A stretch of DNA of 64,000 bases from Vreelandella halophila (lineage in GTDB: Bacteria; Pseudomonadota; Gammaproteobacteria; Pseudomonadales; Oleiphilaceae): the NCBI RefSeq assembly GCF_009856365.1, contig NZ_WMEX01000001.1, positions 620,001 through 684,000 on the forward strand, read 5' to 3'. The notes under the pieces were generated by a model. It did no database searches, was not told the DNA's origin, and worked only from the letters and a program-made list of their open reading frames with translations. Both the position numbers and the translations under genes were made by a program. Positions 46,476 to 55,844 of this stretch are shown piece by piece. Within the stretch, counting starts at the first letter, position 1. Each line of letters opens with the position of its first letter.

Positions 46476-48383
46476 ATGACTGCCGAAGCACAGAAAGAAA
46501 CCCTCGGCTTCCAGACCGAGGTCAAACAGCTCCTCAACATCGTTATCAATTCCCTGTACTCCAACCGGGAAGTCTTCCTGCGGGAGCTGATCTCCAATGC
46601 CTCCGACGCTGAGGACAAGCTCCGCTTCGAGGCCCTGTCCAATAATCAGCTTCTGGAGGAAGACCCGGATCTGGCGATTCATCTGAGCTACGATTCAGAG
46701 GCCGGCACCATCACCATCCGGGATAACGGCATCGGTATGACCCGGGACGAGGTGATCGAGAACCTGGGCACCATCGCCAAGTCCGGTACCTCGGACTTCC
46801 TCAACCAGCTCACTGGTGACCAGCAGAAGGACGCCAAGCTCATTGGTCAGTTTGGTGTGGGCTTCTATTCGTCCTTCATCGTTGCCGACCAGGTGGAAGT
46901 GACCACCCGCAAGGCTGGGACGGGCTCCTCTGAAGGCGTGCACTGGGTCTCCAGTGGCGACGGTCAGTTCACCATTGAGCCTGTTGAAAACGCGCCCCGG
47001 GGGACAACCGTGGTCCTGCACCTGCGTGAGGATGCGAAGGATTTCGCGGACGGCCACCGTCTGCGCCATCTGGTGAAGAAGTACTCCGATCATATTTCGT
47101 TCCCGGTCCGCATGCCCCCGGAGCCGACCGGTGAAGAGGACGAGAACCAGGAGGACAAGCCCGCCGAGGAGACCGTCAACGAGGCAACGGCCCTGTGGAC
47201 CCGGCCGCGTAATGAGGTTTCCGAGGACGAGTACAAAGCGTTCTACAAGCACATCGCGCATGACTTCGAGGACCCGCTGACCTGGTCCCACAACCGGGTT
47301 GAAGGCTCGCTGGACTACACCAGCCTGCTCTACATTCCGGGCCGGGCGCCGTTCGACCTTTACAACCGGGAAGCCTCACGTGGCCTGAAGCTGTACGTGC
47401 AGCGCGTCTTCATCATGGACGACGCCGAGCAGTTCCTGCCGCTGTACCTGCGCTTCGTGCGCGGCGTGATCGACAGCAATGACCTCTCGCTGAACGTCTC
47501 GCGGGAGATCCTGCAGAACGACAGTACCGTTGAGAGCATCCGCACGGCGCTGACCAAGCGGGTGCTGGACATGCTCAAGAAGCTGGCCAACAACGATCCG
47601 GAGAAGTATCAGCAGTTCTGGGACCAGTTCGGTCAGGTACTCAAGGAAGGGCCCGCGGAAGACTTCGGCAACCGCGAGAAGATCGCGCCGCTGCTGCGGT
47701 TCGCCTCCACCCATACCGGCGAGCCCACGCAGAACGTGTCGCTGGATGACTACGTGGCCCGCATGAAGGAAGGCCAGGAGAAGATCTACTTCCTGACATC
47801 GGACTCCCACCAGGCGGCCAAGGCGAGCCCGCACCTGGAGATCTTCCGCAAGAAGGGCATTGAGGTGCTGCTGCTGTCGGATCGCATCGATGAATGGATG
47901 ATGGGGTACCTCAGCGAGTATGAGGGCAAGCACCTGCAGGACATCTCCCGTGGCGAACTGGACCTGGACGAGGTCGAGTCCGAAGAGGAGAAGAAGGAGC
48001 AGGAGCAGGCCTCCGAAGAGCACAAGGACCTGGTCGAGCGTATCCAGAAGGTGCTGTCCGACCGGGTGAAGGAAGTGAAGGTGACCAAGCGCCTGACCGA
48101 GTCACCGGCTTGCCTGGTGGTTGGCGATTACGACATGGGCCAGCAGATGCGCAAGATCATGGAAGCCGCCGGCCAGCCGCTTCCGGATTCCAAGCCCATC
48201 TTTGAGATCAACGTGGATCATCCATTGCTGCAGCGGCTTGAGAAGGAGCAGGGCGAGGAGCGGTTCTCGGATCTGACCCAGGTGATCTTTGATCAGGCGA
48301 CACTCGCCAGCGGTCAGGAGATCGAGGATCCAGGCACCTATGTATCCCGCCTCAACCGTCTGCTTCTGGAACTCGCGGAGTAA
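46476..48383 (+). CDS. htpG: Molecular chaperone HtpG (Hsp90)
   Basis: A dimeric ATP-dependent chaperone. The 635-residue protein has the GHKL ATPase motifs [34 protein letters not shown] and [17 protein letters not shown]. The middle domain includes [10 protein letters not shown]. The linker between N and middle domains is acidic, and the dimerisation domain ends [10 protein letters not shown]. The ATG at 46476 follows AAGGAG; an in-frame GTG at 46464 falls within that ribosome site. No heat-shock promoter could be confirmed by eye. Confidence 0.98.
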   Translation: MTAEAQKETLGFQTEVKQLLNIVINSLYSNREVFLRELISNASDAEDKLRFEALSNNQLLEEDPDLAIHLSYDSEAGTITIRDNGIGMTRDEVIENLGTIAKSGTSDFLNQLTGDQQKDAKLIGQFGVGFYSSFIVADQVEVTTRKAGTGSSEGVHWVSSGDGQFTIEPVENAPRGTTVVLHLREDAKDFADGHRLRHLVKKYSDHISFPVRMPPEPTGEEDENQEDKPAEETVNEATALWTRPRNEVSEDEYKAFYKHIAHDFEDPLTWSHNRVEGSLDYTSLLYIPGRAPFDLYNREASRGLKLYVQRVFIMDDAEQFLPLYLRFVRGVIDSNDLSLNVSREILQNDSTVESIRTALTKRVLDMLKKLANNDPEKYQQFWDQFGQVLKEGPAEDFGNREKIAPLLRFASTHTGEPTQNVSLDDYVARMKEGQEKIYFLTSDSHQAAKASPHLEIFRKKGIEVLLLSDRIDEWMMGYLSEYEGKHLQDISRGELDLDEVESEEEKKEQEQASEEHKDLVERIQKVLSDRVKEVKVTKRLTESPACLVVGDYDMGQQMRKIMEAAGQPLPDSKPIFEINVDHPLLQRLEKEQGEERFSDLTQVIFDQATLASGQEIEDPGTYVSRLNRLLLELAE

Positions 48384-48395
48384 GCGGGAGGACGT

Positions 48396-48659
48396 ATGGC
48401 CGGAGAGTCAGTGGTCGTGGATGTGGTGATCCATCGGGATGACTGGCTCCGGGTCTATGAAGGGACCGCCTGGCGCGTCTGGGTCAAGGCGCGTGACGGG
48501 CGGTCCGTCGTCTTTCCTGCCCGTATCCTTCAGCGCTGGATGGAGCATGACGGTGTCTTCGGCACGTTCATGATCCACTACGATGGCGAGGGTAAATTCC
48601 ACTCTGTTGCAAAAATCGGCGACGTTCCGCGGAACACACCGGCTTCCCCGATCGGCTGA
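48396..48659 (+). CDS. DUF2835 family protein
   Basis: A small 87-residue protein that fits DUF2835, a short family found beside housekeeping genes in gammaproteobacteria. The part resembling the family is WRVWVKARDGRSVVFPARILQRWM followed by GVFGTFMIHYDGEGKFHSV. No catalytic motif is seen and the role is unknown. It starts 12 bases after htpG with GGGAGG before the ATG and may share its transcript. Confidence 0.75.
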   Translation: MAGESVVVDVVIHRDDWLRVYEGTAWRVWVKARDGRSVVFPARILQRWMEHDGVFGTFMIHYDGEGKFHSVAKIGDVPRNTPASPIG

Positions 48660-48698
48660 ACGGAACTGAACTGAACCGGAATCCGCCCTCACCGAGGG

Positions 48699-49274
48699 TC
48701 AGCGATTGACGTGGAAGTGCTGTTCCAGCGCATCAAATACCCGTTCCGGGTACCACACCTTGCCTACGCTGCCGTTGTAGCGGGCCAGCGCCTTTGCGAG
48801 GTTCCCGTCTTCCTTTTCCAGGTAGTGCGCCAGAATGGTGGTGCCGTAGACCAGGTTGGTTTCCACCTTGGTGAGGTTGTCCTCGGGGCGGCCGATCTCC
48901 TTTTTCCAGAAGGGCATGACCTGCATCAGGCCCTGGGCGCCAACCGGGGAGATGGCGAACCGGTCGAAACCGCTTTCCACCTGGATCACTGCGAGGACGA
49001 CTTCCGGGGAAAGGCCGCGTCGGCTGGCTTCCCGATGCACCAGCCGGAGAATGCGCAGGCGGCGGTCGTGGTTATCCAGCCAGCGTTCGGTGCGGCCGGA
49101 CATATCCACAAGCCAGACCTCGGCGTCGAAGCGGTCGTCGAAACTGTCCGCGGCATTCACGGCCTCGCGGAGTTTGGACCGCAGTTCCGGATCCGGCTGG
49201 CTGGTGGCGGCATGGATCGGGCTCGCCAGCAACAGGGCAAGCCCGAGTACAGCGATGCTGACGGCGGTGCGCAT
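48699..49274 (-). CDS. Periplasmic lytic transglycosylase (SLT domain)
   Basis: Cleaves peptidoglycan with formation of 1,6-anhydromuropeptides. The 191-residue precursor has a signal peptide (1-22, ending HAA), then an SLT domain (~75-185) with the catalytic Glu100 in AVIQVESGFDRFAISPVGA, GLMQVMPFWKKE and the ARYNGS motif. This layout is that of small MltC/Slt-like enzymes placed near proS in pseudomonads. It is downstream of and in line with proS, with a 10-base gap, so co-transcription is likely. Confidence 0.93.
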   Translation of the reverse strand: MRTAVSIAVLGLALLLASPIHAATSQPDPELRSKLREAVNAADSFDDRFDAEVWLVDMSGRTERWLDNHDRRLRILRLVHREASRRGLSPEVVLAVIQVESGFDRFAISPVGAQGLMQVMPFWKKEIGRPEDNLTKVETNLVYGTTILAHYLEKEDGNLAKALARYNGSVGKVWYPERVFDALEQHFHVNR

Positions 49275-49284
49275 ATTCCGGAGT

Positions 49285-51015
49285 CTAGTCCGCGATCACC
49301 CTGGCCGCCAGGAAGCGGATGATGTCATCCGCCGCCACATCCTGTTTGTCCGCGTCGGTGCGGCCCTTGTATTCAAGGGTGCCGGCTTCCAGGCCGCGGT
49401 CACTGATGACCACTCTGTGGGGTATGCCGATCAGCTCCATGTCCGCGAACTTCACCCCCGGGCGCTCTTTGCGGTCATCCAGAAGCACGTCATAGCCGGT
49501 CTGGCGCAGCTGGTCATAGAGCTTCTCCGCGGCCTGTGCCACGCGCTCGGACTTGTGCCCGTTGAGCGTGACAATGGCGATCTCGAAGGGGGCGATGGCG
49601 GTGGGCCAGGTGATGCCGCTGTCGTCGTGGTTCTGCTCGATGGCAGCCGCCACCAGGCGGGAAACCCCAATGCCGTAGCAGCCCATGTCCATGTGCACGG
49701 ACTTGCCGTTTTCATCCAGAACGGTGGCGTTCATGGCCTCGCTGTACTTGCGGCCCAGTTTGAACACATGGCCTACCTCAATGCCACGCTGGATGCCAAG
49801 AACACCATGGCCGTCCGGGCTGGGATCGCCTTCCTCAACCTCGCGCAGGTCGGCGGTCTCGCCCAGGGCAACATCGCGGTCCCAGTTCACGCCGGTCAGG
49901 TGGTAGCCGGTACGGTTGGCGCCACACACAAAATCCGCGAGATGGGCCGCGGCGTGATCCACGATCATGGGGACCCTGAGGCCCACAGGGCCGATGGAGC
50001 CGGCGTCGACGCCCAACGCCTTACGGATCTCCTCATCACTGGCCATGGTCAGCGGCTCGGCAACGTCCGCACGCCGCTCCGCCTTGAGGTCGTTCAGGGT
50101 ATGGTCACCGCGCAGTACCAGTGCCACCAGTGGCTGCTCGTTGCTGTCCTCATCCTTCGGGGCATGGACCAGCAGGGTCTTGAGGACCCGGTCCGGCGTT
50201 GTGTTCAGGTAGCCGGCCACCTGTTCGATGGTGTTCTGGTCCGGGGTGGCCACTTCCTGCATGGTTTCGGTGGCGGTGGGGCGCTCACCTTCCGGCGCCA
50301 GGGCTTCGGCCAGCTCGGTGTTGGCGGCGTAGTCGCTGTCCGAGCTGAAGGCAATGGCGTCTTCGCCGGAGCTGGCCAGTACGTGGAACTCCTGGGACTT
50401 GCTGCCGCCGATGGCGCCGGAGTCCGCCTCCACGGCCCGGAAGTCCAGGCCCAGGCGACGGAAGATGGCGCTGTAGGTGTCGACCATCACCTGGTAGGTC
50501 TCGTCCAGTGACTCCGGGCTGGCATGGAAGGAATAGGCGTCCTTCATCAGGAATTCGCGCGAGCGCATCACGCCAAAGCGCGGACGGCGCTCATCCCGGA
50601 ACTTGGTCTGGATCTGGTAGAAGTTCGCCGGCAGGTCGCGGTAGCTCTTGAGCTCGTTACGGGCGATGTCGGTGATCACTTCCTCGTGTGTGGGGCCGTA
50701 ACAGAAGTCACGCTCGTGGCGGTCCTTCAGGCGCAGCAGTTCGTCACCGTACTCCTCCCAGCGGCCGCTCTCCTGCCAGAGCTCGGCCGGCTGAATGGCC
50801 GGCATCAGCACTTCCTGGGCGCCGGACCGGTCCATTTCCTCGCGCACGATCCGCTCAACCTTGCGCAGCACGCGCAGACCCAGCGGCAGCCAGGTGTAGA
50901 GGCCACCGGCGAGGCGGCGGATCATGCCGGCGCGAAGCATCAGCTGGTGGCTGACAATTTCAGCGTCTGCCGGGGTTTCCTTGAGGGTGGCGATCAGGTA
51001 CTGGCTTGCTCGCAT
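49285..51015 (-). CDS. proS: Prolyl-tRNA synthetase (bacterial type with editing domain)
   Basis: A class II synthetase that charges tRNA-Pro. The 576-residue product has motif 1 and 2 regions ([44 protein letters not shown]), the inserted YbaK-like editing domain (~225-395) that removes mischarged alanine, and motif 3 [17 protein letters not shown], followed by a C-terminal anticodon-binding domain. Length is typical of the bacterial type. Confidence 0.98.
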   Translation of the reverse strand: MRASQYLIATLKETPADAEIVSHQLMLRAGMIRRLAGGLYTWLPLGLRVLRKVERIVREEMDRSGAQEVLMPAIQPAELWQESGRWEEYGDELLRLKDRHERDFCYGPTHEEVITDIARNELKSYRDLPANFYQIQTKFRDERRPRFGVMRSREFLMKDAYSFHASPESLDETYQVMVDTYSAIFRRLGLDFRAVEADSGAIGGSKSQEFHVLASSGEDAIAFSSDSDYAANTELAEALAPEGERPTATETMQEVATPDQNTIEQVAGYLNTTPDRVLKTLLVHAPKDEDSNEQPLVALVLRGDHTLNDLKAERRADVAEPLTMASDEEIRKALGVDAGSIGPVGLRVPMIVDHAAAHLADFVCGANRTGYHLTGVNWDRDVALGETADLREVEEGDPSPDGHGVLGIQRGIEVGHVFKLGRKYSEAMNATVLDENGKSVHMDMGCYGIGVSRLVAAAIEQNHDDSGITWPTAIAPFEIAIVTLNGHKSERVAQAAEKLYDQLRQTGYDVLLDDRKERPGVKFADMELIGIPHRVVISDRGLEAGTLEYKGRTDADKQDVAADDIIRFLAARVIAD

Positions 51016-51140
51016 AGGGGCTGAGTCCGTCTGGATGATGCAAAGATGACTGTTCGGTAAGTGGGGGTTATTCTACGAAGTCCGCCGGCCAGGGTACAGG
51101 GTGGCGGTTACGCCAGCAGTAATCGGGAGGCAGAGACAGC

Positions 51141-51548
51141 ATGAAGTTGAGTGCCGAGGAAGTGCAGCAGTTGATCCGGGACGGCGTGCCGATGGCCGAG
51201 GATATTGATTTCCGCGTGGAAATCATTGAGTACCACGCGGCCACTGCCCGTGTGCCCTTCAGCGAGCGTATGGTGCGCCCGGGCGGCACGCTCTCCGGCC
51301 CGGTACAGATGGCGCTGGCGGATGCCACCATGTATGCGGCGGTCCTGGGGGCGCTCGGAGAAGTGCAGATGGCGGTCACCAGCAACCTGAACATCAACTT
51401 CCTGCGCAAGCCGGGTCGCTGCGATCTGATCGCCCGTGGTCAGGTTCTGAAACTGGGCAGCCGCAACGCCTTCTGCGAGGTGCAGCTGTTCTCCGAGGGC
51501 AGTGATGAACTGGTGGCTCATGTCAGCGGGACCTATTCCCTGCCATGA
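51141..51548 (+). CDS. PaaI-type hotdog thioesterase family protein (third copy)
   Basis: A 135-residue hotdog-fold protein. The region equivalent to HGGxxxxLxD reads RPGGTLSGPVQMALADATM: the first His is replaced by Pro, although the Asp is kept. NLNINFLRKPGRCDLIARGQV is the usual central strand region. GGGAGGCAGAGAC precedes the ATG. It overlaps the DUF3565 gene by 4 bases. It may have low or altered thioesterase activity. Confidence 0.85.
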   Translation: MKLSAEEVQQLIRDGVPMAEDIDFRVEIIEYHAATARVPFSERMVRPGGTLSGPVQMALADATMYAAVLGALGEVQMAVTSNLNINFLRKPGRCDLIARGQVLKLGSRNAFCEVQLFSEGSDELVAHVSGTYSLP

Positions 51549-51763
51549 GACAGCCGATCACGGGTTATCACCGGGATGAGGAGGGGCACTGGGTGGCGCA
51601 GCTGGCCTGTGGTCACAATCAGCACGTACGCCATGGCCCGCCATTCATCAACCGCCCCTGGGTGGTCACCCCCGAGGGGCGTGATTCAATGCTCGGCACG
51701 GCGCTCGCGTGCAAGAAATGTGATGAGGGGGCGCCGCCGGATGAGCAGCCACTGCAAACCTGA
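51545..51763 (+). CDS. DUF3565 family protein
   Basis: A 72-residue protein of the DUF3565 type: ITGYHRDEEGHWVAQLACGHNQHVRH, then PFINRPWVV and a terminal CKKCDEGAPP. The Cys/His content (CGH...H and CxxC) suggests a small metal site, which is inference. The function is unknown. It is translationally coupled to the preceding thioesterase (ATGA) and convergent with lrp. Confidence 0.85.
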   Translation: MRQPITGYHRDEEGHWVAQLACGHNQHVRHGPPFINRPWVVTPEGRDSMLGTALACKKCDEGAPPDEQPLQT

Positions 51764-51771
51764 GCCCGCCT

Positions 51772-52266
51772 TCAGAGGTACTTCAGCGGCAGCTCCGTGT
51801 TGTCGATCACACGCCGCATCACGAAGCTGGAGTGCACGCCGCTGACGCCGGTGATGCGAGTAATCTTGTTGAGCAGGAACTGCTGGTAGTGCTCCATGTC
51901 CGGCACCACCACCTTGAGGATGTAGTCCGCCTGCTGTCCGGTGATCAGGTAGAGTTCCTGGACTTCCGGGTAGGTGGCGACCTGGTCCTCGAATTCCTGG
52001 AAGCGTTCCGGGGTATGGCGGTCCATGCCGATCTGCAGGATGACCGTCAGTGAAAGGCCGAGCTTGCGCCGTTCCAGCAGGGTCTTGCGGCCCAGGATGA
52101 TGCCGGCCTCCTCCAGTGCCTTCACGCGGCGTGAGCATGGGGAGGGGGATAGGCCAACGCGCTCTGCCAGCTGCTGGTTGGTGAGGCCGCCGTCTTTTTG
52201 CAGGTATTCCAGGATCTGGCGATCAATGCGGTCGATCCGGACCAGTTCCGAGTCTGTTTTTGCCAT
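51772..52266 (-). CDS. lrp: Leucine-responsive regulatory protein (Lrp/AsnC family)
   Basis: A global regulator responding to leucine or other amino acids. The 164-residue product has an N-terminal winged helix-turn-helix (~14-62, LTNQQLAERVGLSPSPCSRRV) and a C-terminal RAM (ligand and oligomerisation) domain. Length and sequence fit true Lrp rather than AsnC. It is divergent from leuA across a 462-base gap whose lrp-proximal half is AT-rich, a likely region of Lrp binding and autoregulation (inference). Confidence 0.93.
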   Translation of the reverse strand: MAKTDSELVRIDRIDRQILEYLQKDGGLTNQQLAERVGLSPSPCSRRVKALEEAGIILGRKTLLERRKLGLSLTVILQIGMDRHTPERFQEFEDQVATYPEVQELYLITGQQADYILKVVVPDMEHYQQFLLNKITRITGVSGVHSSFVMRRVIDNTELPLKYL

Positions 52267-52279
52267 GGAATAACGCCGT

Positions 52280-52392
52280 TTTTCGTGGTTTAGCTATTAT
52301 TTGCCAATTTATGGATTTATAGTAGCATAACATTGCTTAACAGTCGGAAATAACCACAAATTCGCAAACACATTGCTCGGTATTTTGGTTAC
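52280..52392. promoter_or_regulatory. AT-rich region between lrp and the leuA leader
   Basis: Around 110 bases just upstream of lrp are strongly AT-rich compared with both sides. This is where divergent lrp and leuA promoters would be expected, but I could not single out convincing -35/-10 pairs. Lrp sites are degenerate and were not assigned. Confidence 0.4.
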
Positions 52393-52700
52393 CTTGGACA
52401 TGTCCCCGGGAGGTGAGCCGGCGTTACCGCGCCGGGCCAGGCTTCCGGAAAGACGGCCCCGCACCAGGGGCCGTCGGTGGCGGTCCGCGACGCCACCCTG
52501 GACCGGGTGCCAAAAGCATCCGCAAGCGGAGCAGACGGTGTGATCCACCCTCCGCAGCGCAGGCGCGGCGGCAGGGCAGGCCCCGGGGCTTGCCCCACGC
52601 TTGTGCCGCTGGTGTTTCGACCACAGTATTGATGATAGACAGAGGCATCCGGGAAGCCGCGTGGACGGGTTCCCCGATGCCTTGATCCGATTTCAGGCAC
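52393..52700 (+). ncRNA. Highly structured leader or small RNA upstream of leuA
   Basis: Five to six hairpins follow one another: 52418-52435 (CCGGCG/CGCCGG), 52453-52474 (ACGGCCCC/GGGGCCGT), 52476-52497 (GGTGGCG/CGCCACC), 52519-52530 (TCCG/CGGA), 52574-52595 (9-bp GGGCAGGCC/GGCTTGCCC with one G-T) and 52643-52682 (AGGCATC/GATGCCT plus GGGAA/TTCCC around a C-C mismatch). No coding frame looks real. It ends 45 bases before the leuA ATG. I do not recognise a known riboswitch, 6S, tmRNA, 4.5S or RNase P RNA. Plus strand is assumed because leuA follows. Confidence 0.5.
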
Positions 52701-52728
52701 AGCAGGCAACGCAGAGAAGGAGCAGATC

Positions 52729-54405
52729 ATGGCTTTTGACCATCGCAGGTACCGGCCCTTCAAGCCGCTCAACAAGTCCGATCGGCGCTGGCCGGATAAG
52801 GTCATCGAGAAGGCGCCGACTTATTCCGCGGTGGATCTGCGCGATGGCAATCAGGCACTGGTCAAGCCCATGAACATCGCGCAGAAGCAGCGCCTGTTCG
52901 ACCTGTTGGTGAAGCTCGGCTACAAGCAGATCGAGATCGGCTTCCCGGCCGCCAGTCAGCCCGACTTTGATTTCTGCCGCAAGCTGATCAGTGAGGATCG
53001 CATCCCCGAAGACGTCAGTATCCAGATCCTGACCCAGGCACGGCCCGACCTGATCAAGCGCTCCTTTGAGGCGCTGGACGGCGTACACAGTGCGATCGTT
53101 CACGTCTACAACTCCACCTCCACCGCCCAGCGTGAGCAGGTGTTCGAGATGGATATGGAAGGCGTGAAGCAGATCGCGGTGGACGGTGCGAAGGAAGTCC
53201 AGCGCCATGCGAAGAACTATCCCGATACGGAGTGGATCTTCCAGTATTCCCCGGAAAGCTTCTCCGCGACCGAGGTGGATTACGCCGTAGAGGTGGTGGA
53301 TGCGGTTAATGACGTCTGGCGCCCGGACCGGGGCCAGCAGGTGATCATCAACCTGCCGGCCACGGTGGAGATGGCCACGCCCAACGTGTTCGCGGATCAG
53401 ATCGAGTGGTTCTGTGACCACGTGAGGTATCGCGATCACTTCAGCCTGAGCGTCCACACCCATAACGACCGTGGCTGTGCTATTGCGGCGGCGGAGCTGG
53501 CGGTCATGGCCGGCGCCGACCGGGTCGAGGGCACGCTGCTGGGCAATGGCGAGCGTACCGGCAACATGGATCTGGTGGCCTTCGGCATGAACCTGTACTC
53601 CCAGGGCATTGATCCGGAAGTGGATCTTTCCGGTATGGCCGAAATCGTGGACGTGGTTGAGGCCTGCACCGAGATCGCCACACACCCGCGCCATCCCTGG
53701 GCGGGCGAGCTGGTGTTCACGGCCTTCTCCGGCAGCCATCAGGACGCCATCCGCAAGTGCATGGCCAAGCACGGCGAGAATGACATCTGGAACGTGGCCT
53801 ACCTGCCCATCGATCCCAAAGACATCGGCCGGCGCTACGAGGAAGTGGTGCGCATCAACAGCCAGTCCGGGAAGGGCGGCGTGGCCATGGTGCTGGAGCG
53901 CGACTACGGCATCAGCCTGCCGCGCTGGCTGCAGATCGAGTTCGCCAAGGTGGTCCAGAAGGAGGCGGAGATCACCGGTGGCGAAGTGGATTCATCCACC
54001 ATCCACAAGCTGTTCGAGCGGGACTACCTGCAGGTACCCAAGGGCTGGACACTGCATACCTACGACCTGCACCGCACGGATGATGGCGTCCAGGCGTCGG
54101 TCGTGGTGGGCAATGGCGAGCGTACTGAACTCAAGGGTGGCGGCCAGGGCGCGGTTGAGGCCGTGGTAGATGCACTGCAGCACCGCCATGGCGTGAAGGT
54201 AGCCGTGGAGGCCTACGATGAGTTCGCGCTGGGCGAGGGCACCAGTGCCAATGCGCTTGCCTGCATCCGGATCCAGGTGAACGGCGAGGTCTACAGCGCG
54301 GCGGCGCTGGCCGAGGACACGACGTCAGCAACGCTCCAGGCGCTGCTGTCGTCTGTTGCGCGGTGTGTGAACGCCACGGCGGTGGATACCGCAGCCGTCC
54401 TGTAA
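52729..54405 (+). CDS. leuA: 2-isopropylmalate synthase
   Basis: Condenses acetyl-CoA with 2-ketoisovalerate, the first committed step of leucine synthesis. The 558-residue product belongs to the longer type (LeuA2). It has the N-terminal FKPLNKSDRRWPDKVIEKAP, the metal-site VDLRDGNQAL, SVHTHNDRGCAIAAAEL with the His-x-His metal ligands, NGERTGNMDLV, and a C-terminal regulatory domain (~430-558) for leucine feedback. GAGAAGGAGCAGATC precedes the ATG. The gene is monocistronic and divergent from lrp. A REP element follows its stop. Confidence 0.97.
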   Translation: MAFDHRRYRPFKPLNKSDRRWPDKVIEKAPTYSAVDLRDGNQALVKPMNIAQKQRLFDLLVKLGYKQIEIGFPAASQPDFDFCRKLISEDRIPEDVSIQILTQARPDLIKRSFEALDGVHSAIVHVYNSTSTAQREQVFEMDMEGVKQIAVDGAKEVQRHAKNYPDTEWIFQYSPESFSATEVDYAVEVVDAVNDVWRPDRGQQVIINLPATVEMATPNVFADQIEWFCDHVRYRDHFSLSVHTHNDRGCAIAAAELAVMAGADRVEGTLLGNGERTGNMDLVAFGMNLYSQGIDPEVDLSGMAEIVDVVEACTEIATHPRHPWAGELVFTAFSGSHQDAIRKCMAKHGENDIWNVAYLPIDPKDIGRRYEEVVRINSQSGKGGVAMVLERDYGISLPRWLQIEFAKVVQKEAEITGGEVDSSTIHKLFERDYLQVPKGWTLHTYDLHRTDDGVQASVVVGNGERTELKGGGQGAVEAVVDALQHRHGVKVAVEAYDEFALGEGTSANALACIRIQVNGEVYSAAALAEDTTSATLQALLSSVARCVNATAVDTAAVL

Positions 54406-54407
54406 CG

Positions 54408-54486
54408 CAGGAGCGAGCTTGCTCGCGATTGGCCCCCCAGGGGCCTTACTGAAACGAATATCGCGCGCGAAGCGCGCTCCTACAAG
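54408..54486. repeat. REP/BIME-type palindrome pair
   Basis: A left REP (GGAGCGAGCTTGCTCGCGA) and a right inverted REP (complement of GTAGGAGCGCGCTTCGCG) are separated by a small hairpin GGCCCC/GGGGCC. The heads resemble the palindrome at 46296-46382. It occupies nearly the whole convergent gap between leuA and lipA and may end transcription from both sides. Confidence 0.82.
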
Positions 54487-54496
54487 CGAAAGACCC

Positions 54497-55537
54497 TCAG
54501 CCGACGGTCTTGACCGGAATGATATTCGGGTCCGGCTCCGCGCCCGGGACCTCCGGTGCCTCTGACAGCCCCAGGTTGTTCTGTTCGAACACCCGGTCCG
54601 CGCGGTAGCTGGAGCGGACCATGGGGCCGGAGGGCACTTCCAGGAAGCCCTTCTCAAGGCCCTTCTCGCGATACCACTCGAACTCCTCCGGAGTCACCCA
54701 GCGTTCCACGGGCAGGTGGTTCTTTGTGGGCTGGAGGTACTGGCCGAAGGTAACGATATCCACGCCGATGGCGCGCAGATCGTCCATGGTTTCCAGGATC
54801 TCTTCCTCGGTCTCGCCCAGGCCCAGCATCAGGCTGGTCTTGGTGATGACCTTCGGGTTGTGCTTCTTGGCATGCTCGAGCACGTCCAGTGTCTTCTTAT
54901 AACCGGCGCGCGGGTCACGGACGCGCTCAGTCAGCCGCTCCACGGTTTCCACGTTCTGCGCGAAGACTTCCAGTCCGGAGTCCACGACGGTCTCAACGTG
55001 CTCGTTGATGTTGTCGAAGTCCGGGGTCAGGGCTTCCACGGCCACGTGCGGGGTGCGGCGCTTGATGGCGCGCACGCAGTCGGCGTAGTGGCCAGCGCCG
55101 AAGTCGTCCAGGTCGTCCCGGTCGACGGAGGTGAGCACGATGTAGCGCAGGCCCATCATTTCCACGGAGTGCGCTGTGTTCTCGGGTTCGTCCTGATCCA
55201 GCCAGCCCTTGGGGTTGCCGGTGTCGACGGCGCAGAAGCGGCAGGCCCGGGTACACACAGAGCCCATGACCATGATGGTGGCGGTGCCGTTGTTCCAGCA
55301 TTCGCCCATGTTGGGACAGTGTGATTCCTCGCAGACGGTGCTGAGGCGGTGCTCGTGGACGTTGCGCTTGACCTGCTCGAAGCGCTCGCCGCCGGGCATA
55401 CGCGCGCGCAGCCAGGAGGGCTTGCGGGTGCGTTCGACTTCCTGGGCGCGGGAGGCTTTCTGGCCGTCCTTGATGGCGGCGATGCCGTGTTCGCTGCGGA
55501 ATTTTTCGCCGCTGCGGGGTTTCTGGCGATCACTCAT
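54497..55537 (-). CDS. lipA: Lipoyl synthase
   Basis: A radical-SAM enzyme that inserts two sulphur atoms into protein-bound octanoyl groups. The 346-residue product carries the auxiliary cluster motif [12 protein letters not shown] (Cx4Cx5C) and the radical-SAM motif CTRACRFC (Cx3Cx2C), followed by the SSYRAD C-terminal signature that is part of the auxiliary cluster. The N-terminal ~45 residues are basic and less conserved. lipB is not adjacent here. ATG at 55537. Confidence 0.97.
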   Translation of the reverse strand: MSDRQKPRSGEKFRSEHGIAAIKDGQKASRAQEVERTRKPSWLRARMPGGERFEQVKRNVHEHRLSTVCEESHCPNMGECWNNGTATIMVMGSVCTRACRFCAVDTGNPKGWLDQDEPENTAHSVEMMGLRYIVLTSVDRDDLDDFGAGHYADCVRAIKRRTPHVAVEALTPDFDNINEHVETVVDSGLEVFAQNVETVERLTERVRDPRAGYKKTLDVLEHAKKHNPKVITKTSLMLGLGETEEEILETMDDLRAIGVDIVTFGQYLQPTKNHLPVERWVTPEEFEWYREKGLEKGFLEVPSGPMVRSSYRADRVFEQNNLGLSEAPEVPGAEPDPNIIPVKTVG

Positions 55538-55587
55538 GGCGGTGTCCGGTCCCCTGGTCAGGTACCAGCCTGTAAAGGTGGCAGCCA

Positions 55588-55699
55588 GGAAAGGGGCCGG
55601 CAGCCTCTGACGGGAATCGCCACAAGTACATCCATGTAGGCTGCTCTTCCGCCATCCCTGGCTCCAGAGATTCCCGTCAGAGGCTGCCGGACCCTTTCC
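55588..55699. repeat. Dispersed inverted-arm repeat, copy D
   Basis: Arms of about 24 bases (55588-55611 and 55676-55699), paired with a single mismatch, enclose a 64-nt core (55612-55675). The core starts GGGAATCGCCACAAGTAC as in copy B, while its second half (CTCTTCCGCC...) resembles copies A and C. The arm sequence is not shared with the other copies. Unlike A-C it lies in a divergent gap, between lipA and cysQ, so it cannot act simply as a shared terminator. Confidence 0.9.
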
Positions 55700-55844
55700 G
55701 ATCCAGCGCGGATCAGGCCGGTACGGTTAACGATTGGCCAACCATTATAACGGATCTGCCGCCAAAAATCGTGGGTGACTGGACTCAGACCCGCTCTGGC
55801 GCCACAATTCCGCCCATTAAAGCCACCCGTTACGGATTGTCTGC

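Noticed and set aside
52413-52685. Small frame inside the leuA leader considered as a leader peptide or gene
   Set aside because: It is Arg/Gly/Pro-rich, has no run of Leu codons and follows the hairpins; it looks like chance coding in a GC-rich structured RNA.
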